From Patescibacteria group bacterium (GTDB taxonomy: Bacteria > Patescibacteriota > Minisyncoccia > Minisyncoccales > DG-74-1): a DNA stretch of 19,990 nucleotides. Positions 12,670 to 19,990 of the stretch are shown in pieces. The DNA lies in contig JASEJL010000011.1 of NCBI GenBank assembly GCA_030016465.1, forward strand, positions 1-19,990, written 5' to 3'. The translations under genes were made by a program, and so were the position numbers. Under the pieces are notes generated by a model. The model did no database searches and was not told where the DNA came from. It saw only the letters and a program-made list of their open reading frames with translations. Positions within the stretch are counted from its first letter, which is position 1; each line of letters opens with the position of its first letter.

Positions 12670-13995
12670 TTAAACCGGTAATTCAGGTGGGGGACCGGCT
12701 TTTTTAGCTTCAACATAAGGTAAAGTGGGAACAATGACCTTGGACGGAAAATGAAAAATAGTGGCTAATTCTTCAATATTTAAAATAAAGGTACCTCTAA
12801 TTCCTGGTCTTCTTCCTTGGATATGACCAAATGAACAAAATGGTTCCCCTAACATTGTCCTCGGCCACAAAGGAGGTAATCTATCAATATATCTTCTAAA
12901 TTGGATTCTTTTTCTTAGATATAATCGCCTATTCTTTAACCAATAATGAACCCTGGTTCTGGTTGGTCCCCAAAAGACAAAACCATTTAAGTGTTCAGTA
13001 GCAAAATGGCTAAAATAACCTCGGCCAATTCTAGAGTTTCCAGAAAAGTAGGGTTCATCTTTTTTATAAAGATGAATAACTCTAATCCAAACCTGATAAC
13101 CCCATTTTTTAATTTTATTTTCAATCCCTTCAATAAGTTCTTTTTCTTTTGGCATTAACACACCAGGTGGCCAGGTCTTTGTTGTTGGAACAGAAGGAGG
13201 AGAAGGAGTTTTTCCAGGAATTAAAGTTTCCCAAAGTGAAGGTGTTTTCTCTTCCCCAAACCATCTTTTACTCGCTTCTTTTCCTATTTTTTTAACTTCA
13301 TCTCTTCCTCTAGACTGCCAGGGAAATTCGTTATTTGTAACTGGATTACAAACAATTTGTAACCATAATTGTTCTGCTGGATTAAGTTTGGATAGGGCTT
13401 CCAATAAGGAATTAATAGGATCAATTCTCTTTTCTTCTTTCACTACTTCTGGTCTTTCTTCAAAAAATTGAGGATAGGTCTTAATTGGGTAAAAATCTGG
13501 CTTAAATAAAGTAATATTTTCACCATAAAGATCCCATTTTTCATTGGGAATATCTTGAGGAACATTTTTGGTATAATCTTCAACTACTGAAATTTCAACT
13601 TCAGGATAATGAGAATAAATTATTGATTCAGCTGTATTGCGAAAGGATTCCGGTATTCTCATATAAAAATGAATCTCCCCTCCCAACCCAACTATTTCAA
13701 AAGAAAACCAGAGACCACCACCCAAAGGTAATTCTCCTTCACACCATCTTTCTCTCCAATTTGGACCATCATAAATAGGCCATAGCATAGAAAAAACATC
13801 TTCCATAGCTCTAAATGGCGTTAAAATTTCTTTTGGTGGTTTAATTTCTAGTAAAATCCATTTAAATTTTGGATACCAAACTTCCCATCTTATCCACCAA
13901 AGATAATAAAGTCTAGCTAGAAAAAAAAGGAAAATCGGCAGAAAAAACCACCACCAATTTTTAAGAATTTGCCAAATTATTAAAGATATTTCCAT
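12670..13995 (-). CDS. one-helix membrane protein of the TraD/VirD4 locus
   Basis: The 441 residues begin with a tryptophan-rich membrane helix (about 11-33, WWWFFLPIFLFFLARLYYL), followed by a large cytoplasmic or exported domain. Features include GGGLWFSFEIVG, HFYMRIPES, a YxHYPEVEI strand near 130, a proline-rich linker (about 255-280) and RGTFILNIEELATIFHFPS near the end. The C-terminus is KKAGPPPELPV. In CPR genomes such proteins stand beside, or are fused to, VirD4/TraD-like ATPases, so it is probably the membrane anchor of that machine (family knowledge plus inference). The shared PPPELPV with the ATPase copy 2 N-terminus supports this. Its start is 1 base from the stop of the preceding gene. 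I cannot name the family with certainty. Confidence 0.65.
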   Translation of the reverse strand: MEISLIIWQILKNWWWFFLPIFLFFLARLYYLWWIRWEVWYPKFKWILLEIKPPKEILTPFRAMEDVFSMLWPIYDGPNWRERWCEGELPLGGGLWFSFEIVGLGGEIHFYMRIPESFRNTAESIIYSHYPEVEISVVEDYTKNVPQDIPNEKWDLYGENITLFKPDFYPIKTYPQFFEERPEVVKEEKRIDPINSLLEALSKLNPAEQLWLQIVCNPVTNNEFPWQSRGRDEVKKIGKEASKRWFGEEKTPSLWETLIPGKTPSPPSVPTTKTWPPGVLMPKEKELIEGIENKIKKWGYQVWIRVIHLYKKDEPYFSGNSRIGRGYFSHFATEHLNGFVFWGPTRTRVHYWLKNRRLYLRKRIQFRRYIDRLPPLWPRTMLGEPFCSFGHIQGRRPGIRGTFILNIEELATIFHFPSKVIVPTLPYVEAKKAGPPPELPV

Positions 13996-13996
13996 T

Positions 13997-14311
13997 TCAG
14001 AAAAAAATAGGAGAAATTCCCTTTAAATAATTCAAAAAACAAGAAAAAAATTTCATCAAAGCTAAACCCAAGACTCCTCCAAAAATAAATACAAAGGTAT
14101 GGAGAAAACTAACCAAAAAACCAATAGAAAATTTCCTCTCGGGATGCTTGGGTTCTGCCCAATCAGAGGCTAAATAAAAAAAAACTAAAAAATAAATCAA
14201 GGCTGAAAAAAGTAAAATTTTTATCCCTAAATCAAAAGGAAGAAAAAGAAAGGCCAAAAAAGAAATGGGAATTACCAAGGTTAAAGTTTTTTTCTCAACT
14301 ACCTCTAACAT
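13997..14311 (-). CDS. small three-helix membrane protein
   Basis: The 104 residues hold three hydrophobic segments: about 10-27 (TLVIPISFLAFLFLPFDL), 30-48 (KILLFSALIYFLVFFYLAS) and 67-87 (FLVSFLHTFVFIFGGVLGLAL). A charged loop (DWAEPKHPERK) separates the second and third. It is not recognisable by family. It lies 1 base after the regulator gene, ends in TGA, and is followed within 1 base by the membrane protein gene, so the three are co-translated. A role in the same envelope machine is likely by context only. Confidence 0.6.
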   Translation of the reverse strand: MLEVVEKKTLTLVIPISFLAFLFLPFDLGIKILLFSALIYFLVFFYLASDWAEPKHPERKFSIGFLVSFLHTFVFIFGGVLGLALMKFFSCFLNYLKGISPIFF

Positions 14312-14312
14312 T

Positions 14313-15287
14313 TTAGATAATAGCTGTTTTTAATTGATATCTACCTTTAGCATCTTTCAAAAAATATTTTTTATTATTTAAATTAATTAAAATGGTATTC
14401 TCTTTAACCAATCTTTGTTTTAGAACTCTTTCTAAAATTTCGCTTTTGGTCAGGGGGCCATTTTCTTTTAAAATTTTGGCAATCACATCTTTAACCTGAC
14501 CCCTTTCATATCCCCATTCTTTCAAAGCGTAAATTCCTCTACCTACCAAAACAAATCTCGGGTCTTTAATGAGTTCATTATGAACGGTTTGACTCAGGCT
14601 GCCTTCAATAAATTTAGTTATTTCCTTAAAATGGAGGGGTTTACCCAATTTTTTGAAAACCAAATAAGCCTTGTCTTTTACTCCCCGGGGATTAATTTCC
14701 GGCCAATCTTTTAGGCCATAGAGACCATCTGCATTCTGGAGAATTTTTTTGGAAATCTCTAGATAAGAACCCAAAACGCCCAACTCCTTTAAACTTAAAG
14801 GTCTGCCAATTTTTCTGAGTTTCTCGGAAAGAACTTCAATAGTATTTTTAGCTGCCTTGAAGAAATCTGAATTTATTGCCCAGAAAGAATAGAAATCCTT
14901 ATCCTCACCAAATCTCACAAAGTTTTCACTGATCGTTAAGAGAAAATAAATCTGAGCTCTTTGTTTTTTACCGCCTAAATCTGTCAATAAAATTTCTTCT
15001 TTTCTCAGGCCGCCGTATTTTTTAAGATATTGGCTGAAATATTGAAAAACTTTTTGGTATTTAACAATTTTTGGTTTTATTTTCAAAAAGCCAGCTTTTT
15101 CAATCTGACGGACTCTTTCTCTGGTAATACCGAAATCTCGGCCAATTGCCTCCAAAGTTTCTCTTTTCCTCTCACCAAAGCCTTGGTGAGGGGGTAAACC
15201 GAAACGACGCAAAATTATCTCCTTTTGTCTTTCTGACAAATCTTTAAATAATTCCTGACAAATTTTCTGGTAGTTAAAGACTTTCAT
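14313..15287 (-). CDS. sigma region 4 / HARE-HTH transcription regulator
   Basis: I choose the ATG at 15287 (MKVFNYQKICQELFKDLSER; 324 residues) because a strong promoter overlaps the longer reading that begins at 15329. Residues 16-70 are a sigma-70 region 4 domain: LSERQKEIILRRFGL, then ETLEAIGRDFGITRERVRQIE, the helix-turn-helix that contacts the -35 box. No regions 2 or 3 are present. Residues 203-260 (KAYLVFKKLGKPLHFKEITK to GRGIYALKEWGY) form a HARE-HTH winged helix as in the RNA polymerase delta subunit, and 266-322 look like a second winged helix (ENGPLTKSEILERVLK). The protein probably binds RNA polymerase or DNA as an auxiliary factor. It opens an operon with two membrane proteins. 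Domain calls are secure, the role is inferred. Confidence 0.85.
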   Translation of the reverse strand: MKVFNYQKICQELFKDLSERQKEIILRRFGLPPHQGFGERKRETLEAIGRDFGITRERVRQIEKAGFLKIKPKIVKYQKVFQYFSQYLKKYGGLRKEEILLTDLGGKKQRAQIYFLLTISENFVRFGEDKDFYSFWAINSDFFKAAKNTIEVLSEKLRKIGRPLSLKELGVLGSYLEISKKILQNADGLYGLKDWPEINPRGVKDKAYLVFKKLGKPLHFKEITKFIEGSLSQTVHNELIKDPRFVLVGRGIYALKEWGYERGQVKDVIAKILKENGPLTKSEILERVLKQRLVKENTILINLNNKKYFLKDAKGRYQLKTAII

Positions 15288-15294
15288 TATCTTA

Positions 15295-15323
15295 TTTAAA
15301 CATTTTTTTAAAATCCCTGTCAA
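15295..15323 (-). promoter_or_regulatory. promoter of the regulator operon, near-leaderless
   Basis: A perfect TTGACA (15323-15318), 17-base spacer and TTTAAA (15300-15295) end 7 bases before the ATG at 15287. Transcription would start within a base or so of the start codon, giving a leaderless mRNA. No Shine-Dalgarno is seen. Related -10 options (TTAAAT, TAAGAT) lie 1-7 bases further. Confidence 0.55.
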
Positions 15324-15433
15324 GCCCATGTCTCGTAGGCGCGGTGAAACAAGGAATTCGTTTCAAAATAAGTTCGAGTTAATTTTAGAATATTCCAAAC
15401 GAAGAAGAAAAAAAGACTTATCTCTTTAACCTT

Positions 15434-16336
15434 CTATATAGCTTGTTTTTGCCACCTCAGCCAGCTGATTAAAATGGGGCTGGCTAAAAAGATGGAAGAA
15501 TAGGTACCAGTAGTAATTCCCAAAATTAAAGTTAGAGCAAAATATTTTAGGGTTTCCCCACCAAAAAAGAAAATAAAAAATAAAGGAAAAAGGGTTGTTA
15601 AAGAAGTATTAATTTGCCTGGTCAAGGTTTGATTGATAGCCCGGTTTATGGTTTGCTCAAATTCCCCGCCAAAATCACGACTTCGTAAAAGATTCTCCCT
15701 AATTCGGTCATAAACTACAATCACATCATTAATAGCATATCCGACCACAGTTAAAAAAGCGGTGATAACTGGAATAGTTATTTGGATTCCATAAAATTTT
15801 CCTAAAACTGAAAAAATCCCCAATGGTATTAAAATATCATAAGAAAGTAAAAATAAAGAAGTAATTCCATATTGCCAAGAACTGACTGGCCGGGAGATCT
15901 TTCGAAAAGCTAAGGCAATGTAGAAAACAATTGCCAGAAGGGCCAAAATGACAACAATTTTTGTTTTTTCTTTTAATTCTTTGCCGATTACCGGTCCAAT
16001 TGATTCAAAGCGTCTTTCTTCAATTTCTTGAGGATAGCCCAATTTCTTTAAAATCTCCTGACGGGTCTCCTCAGTAATATCTCTCATACGCAAAACTACA
16101 GTCCTTTCATCGGTCGGCTGAATGTAAAATTCTCCCAGATTTAAATCAGCCAATTTTTCTTGAATTTCAAGGTTGGCCGGTCTCTCGGTTTTGTATTCCA
16201 ATTCCAGAATACTTCCGCCGGTAAAATCAATTCCCGGCTTCAGACCAAAAGTGACTAGACAAATAATGCTCCCTAAAATCAAAATTCCGGAAAAGATGAA
16301 GTAGATTTTGCGATATTTTAGAAAATTAATAAACAT
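15434..16336 (-). CDS. secF: protein-export membrane protein SecF
   Basis: SecF works with SecD in the inner membrane to aid late steps of Sec export using the proton motive force. The 300 residues show an N-terminal membrane helix (about 10-30), the diagnostic GIDFTGG (35-41), a periplasmic P1 domain to ~120, and five further helices. Between them lies VVGYAINDVIVVYDRIRENL (197-216), the conserved helix-4 region. Length is near normal (~300-320). The start at 16336 lies 11 bases inside the end of metK, so translation is coupled. It is separated from secD by metK, which is unusual, because secD and secF are normally adjacent or fused. It ends the export operon; about 100 bases without a gene follow. 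Confidence 0.95.
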   Translation of the reverse strand: MFINFLKYRKIYFIFSGILILGSIICLVTFGLKPGIDFTGGSILELEYKTERPANLEIQEKLADLNLGEFYIQPTDERTVVLRMRDITEETRQEILKKLGYPQEIEERRFESIGPVIGKELKEKTKIVVILALLAIVFYIALAFRKISRPVSSWQYGITSLFLLSYDILIPLGIFSVLGKFYGIQITIPVITAFLTVVGYAINDVIVVYDRIRENLLRSRDFGGEFEQTINRAINQTLTRQINTSLTTLFPLFFIFFFGGETLKYFALTLILGITTGTYSSIFLASPILISWLRWQKQAI

Positions 16337-17519
16337 ATTTTAATATTTCTTTAATTTTGTCAGTTTTTTCCCAGCTAAAGTCAGGGTCCTTTCTGCCAAA
16401 ATGGCCGAAACTCGCGGTCTTTCGATAAATTGGCCTTAAAAGATTTAGCTGTTTAATAATTCCTCCTGGTGATAAATCAAAAACTTTGGGAACAATTTTT
16501 AATAATTTCTCTTCCGGAACTTTTGCCGTGCCAAAGGTATCAATAGCAAATTCAAGTGGTTTTATTCCACCAATTATATAAGAGATTCTAACCTGGCACT
16601 TCTGGGATAAACCTGAAGCCACGATATTTTTGGCAATATATCTTGCCATATAGGCGCCCGACCGATCAACCTTGGTCGGGTCCTTACCCGAATAACTACC
16701 ACCGCCAGCCGGAAATCCAACACCATAATTATCAACTATTATTTTCCGTCCTGACATGCCAGTATCAGAAACTGGGCCGCAAACAACAAAACGGCCGGTA
16801 TTGTTAATGTAAAACTTTGTTTTTTTGTTTAAAAAATTCTTGTTCTCCCAAGTTTTTCCATTAAAAATTTGGAAGGATGAACAGACCGGTTTAATTACTC
16901 TTTCAATAATATCTCCTCTAATTTGTTTTAAAGAGACAGCCGGGTCATGGCTAGCAGCAATGACCACATTATCCAATCTTTTGGCAATTCCATTTTGATA
17001 TTCTAAAGTTACTTGTGATTTTCCATCTGGTCTTAAATAGGGTAAAATTCCTTTTTTTCTAACTTCGGCTAATCTCATTACCAATTTATGAGCCAGCATT
17101 ATTGGCAGAGGCATCAATTCCGGAGTTTCTCTGCAGGCGTAACCAATTGAGCTGCCCTGATCACCAGCGCCCTGTTTTTTTGTTCCGGTTTTTCTTACTC
17201 CTTGGGCAATATCTGGCGATTGCTCAGAAATGGTATTCAAAACAGCTACTGTCCGAAAATCAAAACCATATTCCGGTTTTGTATAACCAATATCTCTGAT
17301 TACTTCCCTGACTAAATTATTAATATTAACCCAAGTTTTAGTGGTAATTTCTCCGCCAACAATGACATAGCCCTTGCTAACAAAAATCTCACAAGCCACT
17401 CGGGCATATTTATCATCTTTTAAAATGGCATCTAAAATGGCATCGGCAATAGCATCAGCGAGCTTGTCAGGATGGCCTTCGGTAACTGATTCAGCTGTTA
17501 AAAGTTGTCTTATCTCCAT
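16326..17519 (-). CDS. metK: S-adenosylmethionine synthetase
   Basis: MetK makes S-adenosylmethionine from methionine and ATP in the cytosol; SAM serves methylation and radical-SAM enzymes. The 397 residues carry ESVTEGHPDKLADAIADAIL (10-29), KKQGAGDQGSSIGYA (114-128) with the signature hexapeptide GAGDQG (117-122), and the glycine-rich GGGSYSGKDPTKVDRSGAY (272-290), covering the ATP, Mg and K sites. All expected residues are present and length is normal (~385-400). It sits between secD and secF, overlapping the secD stop by 10 bases and the secF start by 11. The frame is intact, so this is a settled arrangement and not a fresh insertion. No SAM riboswitch is possible in this position. Confidence 0.97.
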   Translation of the reverse strand: MEIRQLLTAESVTEGHPDKLADAIADAILDAILKDDKYARVACEIFVSKGYVIVGGEITTKTWVNINNLVREVIRDIGYTKPEYGFDFRTVAVLNTISEQSPDIAQGVRKTGTKKQGAGDQGSSIGYACRETPELMPLPIMLAHKLVMRLAEVRKKGILPYLRPDGKSQVTLEYQNGIAKRLDNVVIAASHDPAVSLKQIRGDIIERVIKPVCSSFQIFNGKTWENKNFLNKKTKFYINNTGRFVVCGPVSDTGMSGRKIIVDNYGVGFPAGGGSYSGKDPTKVDRSGAYMARYIAKNIVASGLSQKCQVRISYIIGGIKPLEFAIDTFGTAKVPEEKLLKIVPKVFDLSPGGIIKQLNLLRPIYRKTASFGHFGRKDPDFSWEKTDKIKEILKYVY

Positions 17520-18772
17520 AATAATTTGATTTTCTCAAGTTTTGTGGACACAAAACATCTAAGAAAATTTTTGGTAATAACAATTGCTGAAAACATAGAA
17601 ATTAAAATCCCTAAACTCAAAGTGATGGCAAAGCCCTTAATAAAACTGGTTCCAAAGCCAAACAAAATGGCAGCTACAATCAGAGTGGTCAGATTCCCGT
17701 CTTTGATTGCCGGCCAGGCTCTATTAAATCCTTCTTCTAAAGCTTGCATAAAATTTTTTCCGCTTCTTAATTCTTCTCGCATTCGGGAAAAAATTAAAAT
17801 ATTGGCATCAATAGCTATACCGATTGATAAAATAAAACCGCCGATGCCAGCCAAGGTTAAGGTCACCTGTATCAATTTAAAGACGGCCAAAACCAGGACA
17901 ACATAAATTATCAAAGCCAGGCTGGCCAAAATTCCGGGTAATCGATAAAAGAGAATCATAAAAATGATGATGGCTAAAAAACCAAGAAAACCAGCTTTTA
18001 AGCTTTGCTCCAAAGAAATTTTGCTCAGAGTCGGTCCAACTGATTGTTGAGAAACTAGAGTAATGGGTACGGGTAGGGCGCCGGCATTAAGATTTCTGGC
18101 CAGTTCTTTTGCTCCCTCAATCGTAAATTGACCGGTAATTTGGGCTTTGCCGCCAGAAATCTTTTCCTGAACCACCGGAGCGGAAATTAAAATTTGGTCA
18201 ATATAAATTGCTAATTGTTTGCCAATGTTTCTTGAGGTTAATTCTTCAAAAATTTTTGCTCCCTCATCATTAAATTGAAGCAGAATCAGAGGCTGGTAAG
18301 TGGTCTGGTCAAAACCTAATTCTGCCTTTTTTAAATATTTTCCAGTTAATTGAGTTGATTGAAATTCAGGTTCTTCTTCGGTTCCTTGTTCTCTAAATTC
18401 TAAAAAGGGAGTTTGACCAATCTGTCTAATCGCTTCGGCTGGATCAATGATACCTGCCAATTCCACACTTAACCTTTCTCCCTGAATCTGGACAATGGGC
18501 TCTCTCACTCCAAAAAGATTAACTCTTCTTTCAATCACATCCCTTAATCCGTTCAAGGAATCTGACTTTTCTTTTTCTGGGATTTGGGAAAGGTCAGTTT
18601 CATAAAGAAGGCGGATGCCTCCCTGAAGATCCAGACCCAATTTAAAGGGAATATTGGGAAATTGAGGAAGACCTGCTAACTGATTCCAAAAATTTGGATA
18701 ATTAAAATTAGCCGCCAAAAATGTTAAAAGAAAAATAATTGCCACAATTATATAGGTTCTTCTTTTTGACAT
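17510..18772 (-). CDS. secD: protein-export membrane protein SecD
   Basis: SecD pairs with SecF in the membrane to promote release of exported proteins. The 420 residues have an N-terminal helix (about 7-22), the signature FKLGLDLQGGIRL (43-55), the conserved region DVIERRVNLFGVREPIVQIQ (78-97), a P1-head region to ~245, and five C-terminal helices. Within these lie LSIGIAIDANILIFSRMREE (315-334) and RAWPAIKDGNLTTL, typical of the proton-relay helices. At 420 residues it is short compared with E. coli SecD (615) but normal for many other bacteria. It begins about 100 bases after secA and overlaps metK by 10 bases. A TATATT-like -10 lies 15-25 bases before the ATG, without a clear -35. Confidence 0.95.
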   Translation of the reverse strand: MSKRRTYIIVAIIFLLTFLAANFNYPNFWNQLAGLPQFPNIPFKLGLDLQGGIRLLYETDLSQIPEKEKSDSLNGLRDVIERRVNLFGVREPIVQIQGERLSVELAGIIDPAEAIRQIGQTPFLEFREQGTEEEPEFQSTQLTGKYLKKAELGFDQTTYQPLILLQFNDEGAKIFEELTSRNIGKQLAIYIDQILISAPVVQEKISGGKAQITGQFTIEGAKELARNLNAGALPVPITLVSQQSVGPTLSKISLEQSLKAGFLGFLAIIIFMILFYRLPGILASLALIIYVVLVLAVFKLIQVTLTLAGIGGFILSIGIAIDANILIFSRMREELRSGKNFMQALEEGFNRAWPAIKDGNLTTLIVAAILFGFGTSFIKGFAITLSLGILISMFSAIVITKNFLRCFVSTKLEKIKLLWR

Positions 18773-18818
18773 ATTAATTAATTCTAATATAATTTAGCCG
18801 AATTTGGGATAGCAGCAC

Positions 18819-18849
18819 CCCAGTAGTAAAAACTTCGCTTCACTACGGG
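18819..18849. repeat. dispersed imperfect palindrome, copy 2
   Basis: CCC-A-GTAGT (18819-18827) pairs with ACTAC-G-GG (18842-18849) around a loop containing CTTCGCTT. A second GC-containing block, TTTCGCTTTGCTCGC, and a T-run follow. It lies between the secA stop and secD and resembles 12313-12344. On the + strand it ends in a T-run like a terminator, but secA and secD are read on the - strand. Confidence 0.5.
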
Positions 18850-18869
18850 ATTTCGCTTTGCTCGCTTTT

Positions 18870-19990
18870 TTACCCGAACTTAGGCATACAACATTTTTTA
18901 TACTTTTTACCAGAACCACAAGGGCAAGGGTCGTTTCGGCCAAGCTTATTTTTAGGTTTTAGGGAATAGGGTCTAGGGGTTAGTGAAGGAGCAACTTGAG
19001 GAGGAGACGGAGCAAGGCTAACTCTCAAAACTGTATTGGCAATATTAGATTCCATGGTTGCAAGTAATCCCTGAAACATTTTGTGAGCTTCCGATTTGTA
19101 CTCCACCAAAGGATCTCGCTGGCCGTAAGCCCGCAATCTGACCGAATCTCTTAAATATTCCATGTTTTCCAGATGTTCTATCCAAAGCATATCTAAAGTT
19201 CTTAAGGCAATGAATCTCGCTACTTGATTAAAATTCTCTCCAAGTTCTTTCTCCTTTTGTTCCAGGATTTTCCTCTCTTCATAGCTTTTCAACCAATTTC
19301 CAATTTCCAATTTCCAATTTCCAATCGCAAAAAATTCCTGTCTTTTTTTATAAATCACTTCTCGATGCTTATTTAAAACATCATCATAATCTAATAAATG
19401 TTTTCTCAAATCAAAATTCATACCTTCAATTTTCGCCTGAGCATCCTCAATTGCCCGAGAAACCAAATTGGCTTCAATTGGCTGGTCCTCAGGTATCTTT
19501 AAAACTGACATCAGAGATTTTATTCTTTCTCCGCCAAAAATGCGCATTAAATCATCTTCCAGAGAAACAAAAAACTGGGAAGAACCAGGATCTCCTTGAC
19601 GACCCGCCCTTCCTCGAAGTTGATTATCAATTCTTCTGGCCTCATGCCTTTCGGTGCCAATGACATGGAGTCCTCCCAGTTCAATCACTTTTTTTGTTTC
19701 TTCGGGATTTTGAGGATTTCCACCAAGGATAATATCCACTCCCCTACCTGCCATATTAGTAGCAATGGTTACCGCTCCAAGTCTGCCGGCCTGGGCAATA
19801 ATTTCTCCCTCTCTTTCATGATGTTTAGCATTTAAAATCTGATGGGGAATCCCTTCTCTTTCTAATAATTTCCCCAGATATTCATTTTTTTCAATTGAAG
19901 TTGTTCCGACCAAAACCGGCTGGCCCATTTTATGTCTTTCTTTAATCTCTCTAACTACTGCCTGAAACTTTCCCTCAATGGTTTTGTAAA
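18870..19990 (-). CDS. secA: preprotein translocase ATPase SecA (partial, cut by window edge)
   Basis: SecA is the ATPase that pushes preproteins through SecYEG. The visible C-terminal ~373 residues start at the window edge (KTIEGKFQAVVREIKERHK precedes MGQPVLVGTTSIE). Seen: VTIATNMAGRGVDIILGG, GGLHVIGTERHEARRIDNQL, RGRAGRQGDPGSSQFFVSLE (the helicase VI region), the LLDYDDVLNKHREVIY helix, LRTLDMLWIEHLENMEYLRD, and a C-terminal SEC-C zinc motif CPCGSGKKYKKCC, which binds SecB or ribosomes in other bacteria. Between EVIYKKRQ and LRTLDMLW only about 43 residues remain, where E. coli has ~100, and part of that is IGNWKLEIGNW from a 7-bp tandem repeat. The reading frame is intact. The rest of the motor lies outside the window. 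Confidence 0.96.
   Translation of the reverse strand, partial: YKTIEGKFQAVVREIKERHKMGQPVLVGTTSIEKNEYLGKLLEREGIPHQILNAKHHEREGEIIAQAGRLGAVTIATNMAGRGVDIILGGNPQNPEETKKVIELGGLHVIGTERHEARRIDNQLRGRAGRQGDPGSSQFFVSLEDDLMRIFGGERIKSLMSVLKIPEDQPIEANLVSRAIEDAQAKIEGMNFDLRKHLLDYDDVLNKHREVIYKKRQEFFAIGNWKLEIGNWLKSYEERKILEQKEKELGENFNQVARFIALRTLDMLWIEHLENMEYLRDSVRLRAYGQRDPLVEYKSEAHKMFQGLLATMESNIANTVLRVSLAPSPPQVAPSLTPRPYSLKPKNKLGRNDPCPCGSGKKYKKCCMPKFG
19293..19325. repeat. secA: 7-bp tandem repeat inside secA
   Basis: CCAATTT is repeated four times (19293-19320) plus CCAAT, exact. On the - strand it encodes IGNWKLEIGNW. Seven-base units change the reading frame unless gained or lost in threes, so it is a slippage-prone spot within an essential gene. 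Confidence 0.85.

Noticed and set aside
15288..15329. Longer N-terminus of the sigma-4 regulator from 15329
   Set aside because: It overlaps a consensus promoter, and the added residues are not family-like.
17505..17906. 133-codon + strand ORF opposite secD
   Set aside because: It is the antisense of the conserved SecD membrane region, with no start signal or protein-like features.
1..19990. tRNA, rRNA or CRISPR array
   Set aside because: No T-arm-like GGTTCRA sequence in a cloverleaf context, no rRNA stretches and no regularly spaced repeats were seen on reading through.

Overview
The window is AT-rich, gene-dense bacterial DNA. It looks like a Candidate Phyla Radiation / Patescibacteria genome, most likely Parcubacteria-like. 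The reasons are: tiny intergenic gaps, many start/stop overlaps, a pair of TraD/VirD4-type ATPases next to a one-helix membrane protein, a sigma-region-4 plus winged-helix regulator, several copies of a cysteine-rich treble-clef/zinc-ribbon protein family common in these genomes, and PIN, DUF3800 and AAA/DUF4143 accessory genes. The code looks standard: TGA ends genes at ATGA overlaps at about 7804 and at 1335-1337, and it ends the gene at 13997. The phylum call is inference from gene content.

Layout. Bases 1-2927 are read on the + strand and form a decayed sulfur/cysteine locus. It begins with a broken, possibly DsrE-like remnant (about 70-230) and an unrecognised remnant (about 237-441). 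A clearly recognisable but multiply frameshifted Sep-tRNA:Cys-tRNA synthase (SepCysS) follows (about 442-1337). Its stop overlaps the start of an intact sufC, which in turn overlaps a short sufB/sufD-like scaffold gene. Bases 2928-3187 are a gene-free convergence zone with three hairpins.

From about 3188 to the right edge every gene is on the - strand. Bases 3188-8768 are an accessory region in which zinc-ribbon copies alternate with cargo genes. In transcription order it runs: TraD-like ATPase, ribbon D, antitoxin/PIN toxin, ribbon C, AAA/DUF4143 ATPase, ribbon B, DUF3800, ribbon A. Ribbons A, C and D are broken. Ribbon B is full length but split by one frameshift.

Bases 8836-14311 hold two TraD/VirD4-type ATPases, a 42-codon zinc-finger fragment, a decayed IS200-type transposase, and two membrane proteins. 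Bases 14313-15287 encode a sigma-4/HARE-HTH regulator with a strong promoter placed almost at its start codon. Bases 15434-19990 are a protein-export block, secA (cut by the edge), secD, metK, secF. Here metK separates secD from secF and overlaps both.

The most interesting points are the SepCysS relic coupled to sufCB, the alternating ribbon/cargo array in which two copies share the same internal deletion and the same frame break, the secD-metK-secF order, and an unusually short SecA helical region carrying a 7-bp tandem repeat.
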